DNA of 11,151 nt from Anaerolineales bacterium (GTDB lineage: Bacteria; Chloroflexota; Anaerolineae; Anaerolineales; E44-bin32), in NCBI GenBank assembly GCA_011772595.1, contig WVZH01000432.1, positions 161,204-172,354 on the forward strand, given 5' to 3'. The notes beneath the pieces are model-generated. The model made no database searches, was not told where the DNA came from, and saw nothing but the letters and a program-made list of their open reading frames with translations. Of the stretch, positions 1 to 7,346 are shown piece after piece. Both the position numbers and the translations under genes were made by a program. Numbering within the stretch: position 1 is the first letter of the stretch; each line of letters begins with the position of its first letter.

Positions 1-851
1 GCTGTCAGATCAAATGTGTTCGAGGCCCGCACATAGACGCCGAAGTAGCCGTATGTGTGTTTGATGAAAGGATCGTAGAATTCGGCGACCTGTTGTCCGT
101 TGATGAATAGGTGGAACTTTGCTTTGTAGCCCCAAAGTCCGATGCGGTTCGTGGCGTTGGCGCCGGTGTTAATTACGTCAGACGGAGTCCATGGGATCAA
201 TTCATCCGCCGCTTTACTACCATGATGGTTGCGGAAACGGTACGATCCGTCACAGGAAATCTCTAATGCGTAGCCACTAGGTGTTTCATCGGCTTGTACG
301 CGGATGACAAAGCCAACGGAATCCTTCGCAACACAATCGCCGTTTGTTGCTGAGACCTCAGCATAAGGATCTGCAGGTGCATACTCGGTATACAAAGACC
401 AATAAATAAATCTCTCCTCTGGCTCGTGGTCGATCCCAAGAAGATGGCCATCCTCGAGATCATATGTCGCATTGGCATGATCATGTTCGCCCCACGTCTT
501 CCCGTCAAAGGAATCAGAGGCGTACGGTATATTGAGATTGAGGATCGACCTCGGATCATCTTCGTCAAGCAGTTCGATCGCGGTGGGGGATGGATGCACT
601 TCCAGACGTCTTGGCGTGGGTGTGGCTTCCTCTCCCGGACTGAGTTGTTCGCCAACACCTTCTTCACCCTCAACGGGTCCTGCAACAGAGGGACCCTCGT
701 CCCTGCTCTTGCCGAGGCTGGAAATGGCGATAACCGCAACGACGATTATGAGAGCGACCGTGACGACGATGAGCATGATACGCTCGAAGTTGAGCTTCTT
801 CAATCTCTTACTCAGTTTCTTTTTCTTCTTTTTCTCTTTTTTCTTGGCCAT
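1..851 (-). CDS. Single-pass membrane protein with extracytoplasmic LamG/DUF1080-like domain, C-terminus cut by window edge
   Basis: Reading the minus strand from ATG at 851-849 gives 283 codons with no stop before the window edge, so the 3' end is missing. The start is preceded by a good Shine-Dalgarno (GGGAGAGG, about 5 nt away). Residues 1-20 are extremely basic: 12 Lys and one Arg, including a run of six Lys at 7-12. A hydrophobic helix spans about 25-46, then an acidic, Pro/Thr-rich linker (about 47-105). The rest (from about 108) resembles the jelly-roll domains labelled LamG or DUF1080: an aromatic-rich beta pattern with GYALEIS, RFRNHH, NRIGLWG, HLFINGQQVAEF and GYFGVYV. Two cysteines (in NGDC and EISCDG) could form a disulfide outside the cell. 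Known for the fold: glycan or ligand binding. Inferred: N-in, C-out anchored protein. Substrate unknown. I am confident in the frame and less so in the domain name. Confidence 0.8.
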   Translation of the reverse strand, partial: MAKKKEKKKKKKLSKRLKKLNFERIMLIVVTVALIIVVAVIAISSLGKSRDEGPSVAGPVEGEEGVGEQLSPGEEATPTPRRLEVHPSPTAIELLDEDDPRSILNLNIPYASDSFDGKTWGEHDHANATYDLEDGHLLGIDHEPEERFIYWSLYTEYAPADPYAEVSATNGDCVAKDSVGFVIRVQADETPSGYALEISCDGSYRFRNHHGSKAADELIPWTPSDVINTGANATNRIGLWGYKAKFHLFINGQQVAEFYDPFIKHTYGYFGVYVRASNTFDLT

Positions 852-1086
852 CTTACCTCTCCCTTTTGTGAATTGTTGCGGTTTGATTGGCAGGCACGAT
901 CACGGAGATGTCAAAACAGGTGTTGTAGGCAGAGCATTTTTACCTGGGGCTCAGAAATTTATTGTCCTTGATCCTTGCAAACCCTATTCCGTGGATGCAT
1001 AAAAAGGGTGTTAAATCGACTTGCATCTGGAATATTGATTTTATGAGTTCGAAATTCGAGAAATGAATGCCTCCCGAGACTACACG

Positions 1087-1113
1087 CGCGTTCCACTTTC
1101 TGGCGGGAACGCG
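1087..1113. repeat. Perfect 8-bp inverted repeat (stem-loop)
   Basis: The arms CGCGTTCC (1087-1094) and GGAACGCG (1106-1113) are perfectly complementary around an 11-nt loop. In plus-strand RNA a G-U pair (1086/1114) would extend the stem to nine pairs, followed by a T/A-rich stretch. No plus-strand gene ends upstream, so a terminator role for plus transcripts is not obvious. It may act with the adjacent weak minus-strand terminator, or be a protein-binding palindrome. Confidence 0.45.
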
Positions 1114-1124
1114 TTTCTTAAATT

Positions 1125-1149
1125 AAAAATAGCTCGACATCGAATCGAG
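1125..1149 (-). terminator. Weak candidate intrinsic terminator downstream of the patatin cluster
   Basis: On the minus strand a 5-bp stem (CTCGA / TCGAG, pairing 1149-1145 with 1137-1133 around a 7-nt loop) is followed after three bases by TTTTT and further AT-rich sequence. It lies about 250 bases beyond the patatin stop codon, on the correct strand to end that transcription unit. The stem is short, so confidence is low. Confidence 0.35.
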
Positions 1150-1398
1150 TATAGCATGAAGACAAACCTCGGGCTCTTGGAAGGTCATAATCCTTAAGTA
1201 CTAAGTCCAATAAGTTGGCATACTCACGTGTCAATGTCGAGTGACGTGGTGAATTATCGAATAAGGGGGAATACAAGTCCCGAACTTGGGGAGGTATCGA
1301 CTGGAGCCTGGCCTCTCTTTAGCGGCTATGCAGATAAATCAAAATCACCCTTGGGGAAAAATGGAAGGCTTTTGGACGCCAGTGGAAGCGTCTTCTCG

Positions 1399-2385
1399 TT
1401 ACCAACCTTCCGTGGTCTTGAGTTCCAGGCCGTCAGGATCGCTGAAATCGATTTTGTCAGCAAAGGCGCGTCCGATTTCTTCTAACAAGTCCACGGCCCA
1501 CACAGCGTCCATCCCGATGTCCGTCACATCCACGCCAGGGGGGATGATCACACCGAGATCTTTCAACACGTCGGGAGCGAGATCGAGCTGATAACGCCTA
1601 AAGTCAATGCGGGCGCTGAGATCGTATTCCAGTTTTGTAATATAAGCCTGCCAATCGCCCGAGTCCTCCAAGATCTCTGCCAATACCCATAGCCCCCATT
1701 GTAGGAAATTGGCCTTATCAACTTGGATCGCATGTGGTCTGCGTCCGGTGCCGAAAGAAAGCATGCGCGTCTCGCCTGGTGGATATTTCCCAGCGCTATA
1801 ATGGATTGCCTCGACGGCGGCTTGATAACAAGGATTTCCTGCCACACCAACACCGCCGTCTACCCATGTGTAACTCTGATCTTGATAGAAAGCCTGATGT
1901 GCAGGGAAGAAAGTGGGTGCCGCGGTGCTCGCCAGTACGGCGTCCTTCAATAGAAGCTCTCCCCAGAGGTTGGCGTTTCCTGGATTGTCTCGTACGAAGA
2001 AATCTGTACAAGAGGTATGGATATTCTTTGCGGTGATCATGATGTCGATGGGGACATCGTTCAGGGGGATATCGGCGCCGAGTTCGGTTAGGGTCTTCTC
2101 GATAAATGCGTTGCTGTAGCGATGGTTGCCGAGGTTGAGGAGAACCTTCCACCAGGGCAGGCGCTGAAAGGCATCCCGTGCCAGTTCGCGGTATAGCACA
2201 AGCAGGCCGCGTGCGCTGATTCCTAAGGCGATTCCAGCGGCGATGACTGCTCCTGTCGAAGTGCCAACGACCATATCAAAAAGCTCGCAACTGGGCTTGT
2301 TTTCTCGTGCTTCGAGGCGGACCAGACAAGAGAGGGGAATAATTCCGCGGACCCCTCCGCCGTCGATGCTGAGAATGGTTTTCAT
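1399..2385 (-). CDS. Patatin-like phospholipase family protein
   Basis: Predicted serine lipid acyl hydrolase of 328 residues. The patatin fold is clear: the oxyanion-hole loop DGGGVRG at residues 8-14, the nucleophile elbow GTSTG at 41-45 (Ser43), the ASTAAPTFFP block at about 152-161, and DGGVGVAGNP with the dyad aspartate Asp176. Known for the family: a Ser-Asp dyad cleaves fatty acyl esters of phospholipids or galactolipids. The substrate cannot be read here. There is no signal peptide, so it is probably cytosolic or peripheral at the membrane. I chose ATG 2385 because GAAAGGGG lies just upstream and the protein then begins directly with the first beta strand (MKTILSIDGGG). The frame stays open to 2559, but that extension overlaps the lipB end and is not protein-like. 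It follows lipB after a 127-base gap and may share its transcript. Confidence 0.92.
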   Translation of the reverse strand: MKTILSIDGGGVRGIIPLSCLVRLEARENKPSCELFDMVVGTSTGAVIAAGIALGISARGLLVLYRELARDAFQRLPWWKVLLNLGNHRYSNAFIEKTLTELGADIPLNDVPIDIMITAKNIHTSCTDFFVRDNPGNANLWGELLLKDAVLASTAAPTFFPAHQAFYQDQSYTWVDGGVGVAGNPCYQAAVEAIHYSAGKYPPGETRMLSFGTGRRPHAIQVDKANFLQWGLWVLAEILEDSGDWQAYITKLEYDLSARIDFRRYQLDLAPDVLKDLGVIIPPGVDVTDIGMDAVWAVDLLEEIGRAFADKIDFSDPDGLELKTTEGW

Positions 2386-2512
2386 CTTTGCGCCCCTTTC
2401 AGTATGCAATTTGTTTTTACTGGCGATAGATGAGCGTTGCAGACTTCGTGCCCAGCTCTGGACTGTTGTCGCACTTTGTAGTTTGTTTCGAATCCGGAAC
2501 TTGATCCGGTTG

Positions 2513-3265
2513 TTACATCGAGGCCGCCTGGCGACGCATCTCACATCCGAAGACTTCACCGAAGGTTTCGATTACGGCATCCTGGACACTTGCCATAGAG
2601 GGAATGGGATCGAGCAGATCGGCGAGTGCTATGGAGGGGTGATCCACCAATCCGCAGGCTACAATGCCCTCCCAATAAGACATGTCAGGATCGACGTTGA
2701 GGGCGAAGCCATGACGGCTGACACCCAGGGCATCGACTTTGACACCAATGGCGGCGATTTTCGATGGTGTCTTTCTCGCTGCGGGTGGACAACGCGGTGA
2801 GCGCGAGGCCACATCGGGTTGCACCCAGACACCCGGAAGGTCGGCTATCTGGGTACTCGCTAATTCCAGCTTGGCTAAAGATTGGATCAACACTTCCTCT
2901 AGGCGACGAACGTAGCCGACATAATCTGCCTGGGGGAGGCGGCCGCTCGAGTTGAGTTTACCAAGAGGAAGCAAAGGGTATCCTACAAGCTGGCCCGGTC
3001 CGTGATAGGTCACATCACCACCGCGATCGATCCAATGGATTTCAATGTTGCGTGCCGCAAGCTCCTCCCTGTTCCAGAGCAGGTTCTCCTCCTGTCCGCG
3101 ACGGCCGAATGTGAAGGTGTGGGGATGCTCGAGTAGAAGTAGGGTCGGTGGCTGAATACCGTCTGCAATCTTAGCGGCCAAGGATTCCTGGAACGTACGC
3201 GCGTCGGCGAAAGGGATTTCCCCAAGTGTTATTACGTAGCAGAAGGTGAAATTCCCTTGTTTCAT
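2513..3265 (-). CDS. lipB: Lipoyl(octanoyl) transferase LipB
   Basis: Transfers octanoate from acyl carrier protein to the lipoyl domains of 2-oxoacid dehydrogenases and the glycine cleavage H protein, the first step of endogenous lipoate synthesis (cytosolic). The protein has 250 residues. Signature blocks: LLLEHPHTFTFGRRG (about 43-57), RGGDVTYHGPGQLVGYP (81-97), LPGVWV (143-148), KIAAIGVK with the catalytic Lys169, HGFALNV (185-191) and IVACGL with the catalytic Cys204. Between WV (147-148) and Lys169 is a Pro/Arg/Ser-rich stretch of about 20 residues, longer than the short loop of the E. coli enzyme. The ATG at 3265 overlaps the stop of the upstream phosphatase gene (ATGA), and the Shine-Dalgarno is weak, which suggests translational coupling. 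lipA is not in this window. Confidence 0.96.
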   Translation of the reverse strand: MKQGNFTFCYVITLGEIPFADARTFQESLAAKIADGIQPPTLLLLEHPHTFTFGRRGQEENLLWNREELAARNIEIHWIDRGGDVTYHGPGQLVGYPLLPLGKLNSSGRLPQADYVGYVRRLEEVLIQSLAKLELASTQIADLPGVWVQPDVASRSPRCPPAARKTPSKIAAIGVKVDALGVSRHGFALNVDPDMSYWEGIVACGLVDHPSIALADLLDPIPSMASVQDAVIETFGEVFGCEMRRQAASM

Positions 3266-4077
3266 TCACTTGCTTCCGCTTCGGATAGGGGAAAAGCGAT
3301 GGTCTGCCGAGCCTCGAGGCGAGCCAGTTGCTGAAATCCAACTTTGCGTATCATGGCAACGATGTCATCGAGACCATACCCGATGTTTTCCGGTTCATGG
3401 GCGTCTGAACCAATTGTCAACCAGCGCCCTCCTTCTTCCTGATACCACGAGAGGATGGGTTCGGTGGGCGTTGGTTCTCCAACGCTGCGGCGAAGGGTGG
3501 CGGTATTGATCTCTAGCGCGATTTCGCGATCGACGCACTCACGGAGCACAGCCCTGATCTCCTTCTCCCAGGCATATGGGTCGTAAAGACCGTAGACATC
3601 GAAGCCGTATCGCTTTACGACGTCCAGATGTCCTAAAATGTCGAAGTCACCACGTTCCACCATCTCTCGAAGCTCTTGAAAATATCGTCTGTAGGCTCCG
3701 TCAGAGGGCTGTTCAAAATATTCACGGAAGAAGACGCAGCCTTCACCCACCCAATGAAGAGACCCCAGACAGTAATCCCATGGATGCTGGTCGATGATAG
3801 GCTGGACCGATTCCCCAAAGAGATGGGGTTCCCCGATCTCGATCCCGGCGCGGATTATGAGCGTCTCGTTGAATCTTTCTCGACAGCGGCGAATTTCTTC
3901 CCACCATGCATCGATCCTCAGAAATCCCGAGCAAGGGTCTTGCGGTATGAAGTCGAGATGATCGGTGAAGCCGATCTCGAAGATCCCCAGCTCGATCGCT
4001 GCCTCGCACATCTCCATCATCGTCGCTTCTGAATCACAGGAGAAGTTGGTGTGGATGTGGTAATCGTAAGGTATCAT
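3262..4077 (-). CDS. PHP-domain phosphoesterase, HisJ/histidinol-phosphatase-like
   Basis: A 271-residue PHP-superfamily metal-dependent phosphatase. Metal-site motifs appear in the usual order: HIH (His7, His9), Asp15, GFTDH (His40), GIEIGE (Glu80), GSLHWV (His108), GHLD (His150), ALEIN (Glu189) and GSDAH (Asp225, His227). Length and motif spacing match the HisJ/HisK-type histidinol-phosphate phosphatases, which release histidinol in histidine synthesis. No other his gene is nearby, so a different phosphomonoester substrate is equally possible. The Shine-Dalgarno GAGGTG at 4086-4081 supports ATG at 4077; an in-frame GTG at 4083 lies inside that Shine-Dalgarno and is less likely. It is the first gene of the minus-strand cluster and overlaps lipB by 4 bases. 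Confidence 0.88.
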   Translation of the reverse strand: MIPYDYHIHTNFSCDSEATMMEMCEAAIELGIFEIGFTDHLDFIPQDPCSGFLRIDAWWEEIRRCRERFNETLIIRAGIEIGEPHLFGESVQPIIDQHPWDYCLGSLHWVGEGCVFFREYFEQPSDGAYRRYFQELREMVERGDFDILGHLDVVKRYGFDVYGLYDPYAWEKEIRAVLRECVDREIALEINTATLRRSVGEPTPTEPILSWYQEEGGRWLTIGSDAHEPENIGYGLDDIVAMIRKVGFQQLARLEARQTIAFPLSEAEASE

Positions 4078-4080
4078 GAA

Positions 4081-4086
4081 CACCTC
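4081..4086 (-). promoter_or_regulatory. Shine-Dalgarno deciding the phosphatase start
   Basis: GAGGTG on the minus strand. Its GAGG core ends 5 nt before ATG 4077-4075. The alternative GTG start (4083-4081) would be part of this site, so ATG 4077 is preferred. Confidence 0.6.
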
Positions 4087-4109
4087 ATTGGTGATTGGAA
4101 TGAACGGAC

Positions 4110-4128
4110 GGGCGGGCGGGATGATGGG
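4110..4128 (+). other. G-quadruplex-type G-run in the divergent intergenic region
   Basis: Four GGG tracts occur at 4110-4112, 4114-4116, 4118-4120 and 4126-4128, with loops of 1, 1 and 5 nt, fitting the canonical G3N1-7 pattern. The run lies 33 bases upstream of the phosphatase start and 226 bases upstream of the pseudo-PBP start, between divergent genes. The rest of 4129-4353 shows no clear promoter boxes. A short open frame at 4162-4344 lacks a ribosome binding site. Confidence 0.5.
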
Positions 4129-4353
4129 TTGTGATCCTCAAACTCTCCACCAAAGTTTCTAATGCCCCAGATTCACCAGAACGTGCAGCCTCACTTCCCC
4201 ATGAATGAAACACAGCTGAAGGGCTGTAACGATCGTGTAAAGTCACTGCTCACTGACCACTTTCTATGGCACATCATTCTGGATTGCATGCCGGAGGGGG
4301 CACAGGACTTGCATCATTATAGCCTGACACTCGGAAGCGAGTAGAATCTTCTT

Positions 4354-7290
4354 ATGCGTTCAGCAACGGATATCGTCCGATTACGACGGCGGGCACGTGC
4401 AAGTCGCACCATGTGGCCGGGGGTAGTTGCTGCTGGGTTGACTACGCTCTTGGTGCTGACAGCCGGCGTGGTGATGCTATCCATCGCCATGGTTTATGCG
4501 GAACTGACGGCTGGTTTTCCGCCTATTGAAGAGATTGAACTCGCATTTGGGACTCCTGGTGGCGAGTCCTTGCAGACCGTGCAGATCTACGATCGTAGTG
4601 GCGAGTTCCTGCTCTATGATGTGGCACACCCTGCAACTTCGAATCGAAAATGGTTGCGCATCCGACCAGGAGGGGTCTCGACGATACCTCGGCATGCCAT
4701 CCAGGCGACGATCGCAGCTCAGGATGAGACATACTGGACGAATCCTGGGTACATTCCTTCGGCGGTTTTTGAAGGGATGGTCATGACTGCGCTTAGACGA
4801 CCGTCGAATGACCACGAGCCGACGATCACCCAGCGGCTTGCTCAAGCCCATCTCCTGCCTCTCGACGAGGTGAGAACCGAACCGTGGGTGGACGAGTTGA
4901 GAAGCGCCTTGTTGGCGGCAGAACTCACCCGATCCTATCCGAAGGAGCAGATCCTGGAGTGGTACTTAAACAGTGCCTACTATGGCAACCTGGTTTACGG
5001 CATCGATGCTGCTTCGTTGTTTTATTTCGGTAAACATGCCGGTGATCTCAACCTGGCGGAGAGCGCGATGCTGGCCGCTGTTTCCTACAATCCATCCTCA
5101 AATCCTGTTGATGCGCCAGAGGCGGCCAGGGAACAACAGGCTGAGGTTCTGCGGAAGATGGTGAAGCTGGGAATGATTGAAAAGTCGGAAGGTGATGAAG
5201 CCCTGGATTTCGAGCTTCAGATCAATAAGGTGCAAGGTGGAGTGACATCCTACGCTTCAGAGTTTGCCCTTTTTGCATGGCAGCGTGTGGGGGAGATCTT
5301 GGGTCCGAACGCGCTCCATCGCGGTGGGTTGCGGGTGATTACCACCTTGGATCGCGATCTGCAATTGCAGAACCATTGTGCCGCGAGGACGCAGTTGGAA
5401 AGGTTGTCCGGAGGTCAGCTGGGCGCCAGTATCGCCGCGGCAGATGACTCTGCTTGTATCGCTGCCGGGCTCCTGCCAACACTTCGCCCCAGTGATGTTG
5501 GTGTCGACCACCGTGTCAGTGATGTCGCCTTGGTCGTACTGGATACGACCACGGGTGAGATATTAAGTATGGTGGGGCCTGCGCAGCGAATGCGCCCTAC
5601 AGGAACGGCGTATTTTCCTTTCATATATGTCACGGCATTCGCCCAGGGTTATTCGCCTGGGACCATGGTGCTAGATATCCCTCCGGAAGCTCCGCTATCG
5701 GAGGATACCTCCCAAAGCCTGTACGAGCGAGTGGATGATTTCCAAGGGCCCGTACGGATGCGCACGGCTTTAGCCAACGCAGATATGGCGGCAGCAATTC
5801 AGAGCCTCAAATTGGTCGGAGTGGAAAGCGTAATGCGCACTGCGGATACCATGGGGCTTCTCGCGCCAGATGAGGTCGAGCGGGATTATGGGTCCTTAAT
5901 CGCATCCGGCATGTTGGAGTCTTCCTTAGTCGATCTGACCTTTGCATATAGCCTCATGGCTAATCATGGCCGGATGACCGGAGTGGAGATAACACAATCT
6001 CAGCAAGGGACGGAACAAGGTTCTCTTGAGCCTGTAGCGGTTCTGAGGGTGGAAGATGCGGTGGGTCGATGGATTTACACCGTAGACCAGGAGATGCGTG
6101 CTGTGCTAAGCCCTCAATTGGCCTTTTTAATGGCCGATATTCTCAGCGACGAGGCAACTCGATGGCCGATCTATGGTCAGGCAAGCGTGTTGGAGATCGG
6201 TAAGCCGGCGGGTGTTCAGATAGGAACAATCCCTGGGGGTAGCGATAATTGGACCATCGGCTTCACACCCTCAAAAGTTGTAGGAGTTTGGATTGGGAAT
6301 CTTGAGGGCAGGCCGATGCAACGTGTTCACGCTTTAAACGGTGCGGCGCCCATATGGCATGCTGCCATTCGTTACTCTACCCGTGATGCTCCGAGGGATG
6401 GTTGGTCGATTCCACCGGGAATCAACAGTCTGGAGGTCTGTGATCCGTCGGGGCTATTGCCAACGAGGTATTGTCCTAACATCGTGCGCGAGATGTTCAT
6501 CAGCGGCACCGAGCCGACGATGGGTGACAATCTGTTCCAGCCGTTCTTGGTAAACAAGGAGACAGGGAAGCTCGCCACGCTATCGACGCCATTGGAGGTC
6601 GTCGAGGAGCGTGTCTACATGATTCCCCCGCCCGGGGCGGAGGCGTGGGCCGATCTAGAGGGAATTGAAAAACCTCCCACGGAGTATGACACGTTATTTG
6701 GAACGGAGACGGTGAATCCTGAGGTCAACATCATCTCCCCCGAGTCATTCGAGGTTCTGCGAGGTGAGGTGATCGTTCGTGGAAATGCAAGACCGGAAGG
6801 CCTTTCATTTTATCGATTGCAGTTTGGACAAGGATTGAACCCGCTTCAATGGACACAAATTGGAGCGGATGTCGATACGACCGTGAGAGGTACGGTGTTG
6901 GGTCGATGGCACTCGGAAGGCCTGAACGGGCTTTACACTCTCCAACTTCAGGTCGTTTTGGATAATGGCCGAATTCTGACTTCGGCCGTTCATGTCACGA
7001 TCGATAACTCACCACCAGAGATCCGTGTGCTTTCACCTAGCCCAGGGTCAATCACGGATCTTAGTTGGCGCAAGGAAGTCGTACTCGAAGCGGATATACG
7101 CGATGAAATGCAGGTAGACCGAGCGATCTTTTATGTCAATGGTCGCGCTGTGGCGACCGTGACGGACCCCCCGTATTCGACGCGTTGGTATCCGGATAAA
7201 GAAGGCAATTACGTCGTATATATTCGTGCATATGATGTCGCTGGGAATGAGACGGAAAGCGAACGCATCATCTTTAGTGTGACGCGTTAA
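4354..7290 (+). CDS. Degenerate class A penicillin-binding protein (GT51 + transpeptidase pseudoenzyme) with C-terminal Ig-like modules
   Basis: A 978-residue type II membrane protein with a helix at about 22-46. A GT51-like domain (about 95-265) keeps TITQ (157-160), YLN..YYGN (204-212), YGIDAA and YFGK. A transpeptidase-like domain (about 390-660) keeps LDTTTGEILSMVG, PFIY, GYSPGTMVLD, GFTPSKVVGVWIGN (636-649) and GAAPIW. A Cys pair (696, 707) and two Ig-like modules (about 788-885, 887-978) follow. The catalytic residues are gone. EDxxFxxHxG reads QDETYWTNPG (123-132, Glu to Gln123). GGS before TITQ is HEP (154-156). The motif III Glu aligns with Ser184. SxxK is TAYF (418-421), SxN is ADM (476-478) and KTG is KPA (617-619). 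The frame is unbroken. Known for the family: glycan polymerisation and crosslinking. Inferred here: no enzyme activity, perhaps a scaffold or muropeptide-binding role. The Shine-Dalgarno for ATG 4354 is weak. Confidence 0.88.
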   Translation: MRSATDIVRLRRRARASRTMWPGVVAAGLTTLLVLTAGVVMLSIAMVYAELTAGFPPIEEIELAFGTPGGESLQTVQIYDRSGEFLLYDVAHPATSNRKWLRIRPGGVSTIPRHAIQATIAAQDETYWTNPGYIPSAVFEGMVMTALRRPSNDHEPTITQRLAQAHLLPLDEVRTEPWVDELRSALLAAELTRSYPKEQILEWYLNSAYYGNLVYGIDAASLFYFGKHAGDLNLAESAMLAAVSYNPSSNPVDAPEAAREQQAEVLRKMVKLGMIEKSEGDEALDFELQINKVQGGVTSYASEFALFAWQRVGEILGPNALHRGGLRVITTLDRDLQLQNHCAARTQLERLSGGQLGASIAAADDSACIAAGLLPTLRPSDVGVDHRVSDVALVVLDTTTGEILSMVGPAQRMRPTGTAYFPFIYVTAFAQGYSPGTMVLDIPPEAPLSEDTSQSLYERVDDFQGPVRMRTALANADMAAAIQSLKLVGVESVMRTADTMGLLAPDEVERDYGSLIASGMLESSLVDLTFAYSLMANHGRMTGVEITQSQQGTEQGSLEPVAVLRVEDAVGRWIYTVDQEMRAVLSPQLAFLMADILSDEATRWPIYGQASVLEIGKPAGVQIGTIPGGSDNWTIGFTPSKVVGVWIGNLEGRPMQRVHALNGAAPIWHAAIRYSTRDAPRDGWSIPPGINSLEVCDPSGLLPTRYCPNIVREMFISGTEPTMGDNLFQPFLVNKETGKLATLSTPLEVVEERVYMIPPPGAEAWADLEGIEKPPTEYDTLFGTETVNPEVNIISPESFEVLRGEVIVRGNARPEGLSFYRLQFGQGLNPLQWTQIGADVDTTVRGTVLGRWHSEGLNGLYTLQLQVVLDNGRILTSAVHVTIDNSPPEIRVLSPSPGSITDLSWRKEVVLEADIRDEMQVDRAIFYVNGRAVATVTDPPYSTRWYPDKEGNYVVYIRAYDVAGNETESERIIFSVTR

Positions 7291-7306
7291 TCAGGATCAC
7301 CGGCGG

Positions 7307-7322
7307 GGCGGTGAAAACCGCC
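7307..7322. terminator. Hairpin between convergent genes, possible bidirectional terminator
   Basis: A perfect 6-bp stem GGCGGT (7307-7312) / ACCGCC (7317-7322) closes a GAAA tetraloop, 16 bases after the pseudo-PBP stop and 24 bases beyond the stop of the convergent lipoprotein gene. Neither strand has a following T-run, so it may be a weak or factor-assisted terminator or only an RNA-stabilising hairpin. Confidence 0.4.
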
Positions 7323-7346
7323 GTGCATACCAACACCCCCAGATGT

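Larger units (their letters stand above)
852..1398. other. Long intergenic region (547 bases) without a convincing gene
   Basis: This lies between the 3' end of the patatin gene and the start of the jelly-roll protein gene, both on the minus strand. Plus-strand open frames here lack a ribosome binding site and have low-complexity or non-protein-like composition. It contains the two hairpins listed separately near 1087-1149. It should also hold the promoter of the 851-1 gene: a TTGACA-like hexamer is present on the minus strand at 914-909, but I see no good -10 box at the right distance. A small untranslated RNA cannot be excluded. Confidence 0.5.

Noticed and set aside
909..914. TTGACA as a -35 box for the jelly-roll gene
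   Set aside because: No acceptable -10 hexamer at 16-19 bases; reported only within the intergenic note.
426..1002. Two plus-strand open frames (426-971, 532-1002)
   Set aside because: They are shadows of the minus-strand gene at 1-851; their Ser- and Phe-rich low-complexity runs come from reading the polylysine and Pro/Thr codons on the wrong strand.
2386..2559. N-terminal extension of the patatin protein
   Set aside because: It overlaps the end of lipB, has no family similarity, and the strong ribosome binding site and first beta strand mark the start at 2385.
4162..4344. 60-codon plus-strand open frame just upstream of the pseudo-PBP gene
   Set aside because: No ribosome binding site before its ATG and no recognisable protein pattern; probably chance.
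4354..7290. Pseudo-PBP as a decayed pseudogene
   Set aside because: No stop or frameshift in 978 codons, and structural motifs are preserved through the whole length; loss is confined to catalytic positions, which fits a pseudoenzyme better.
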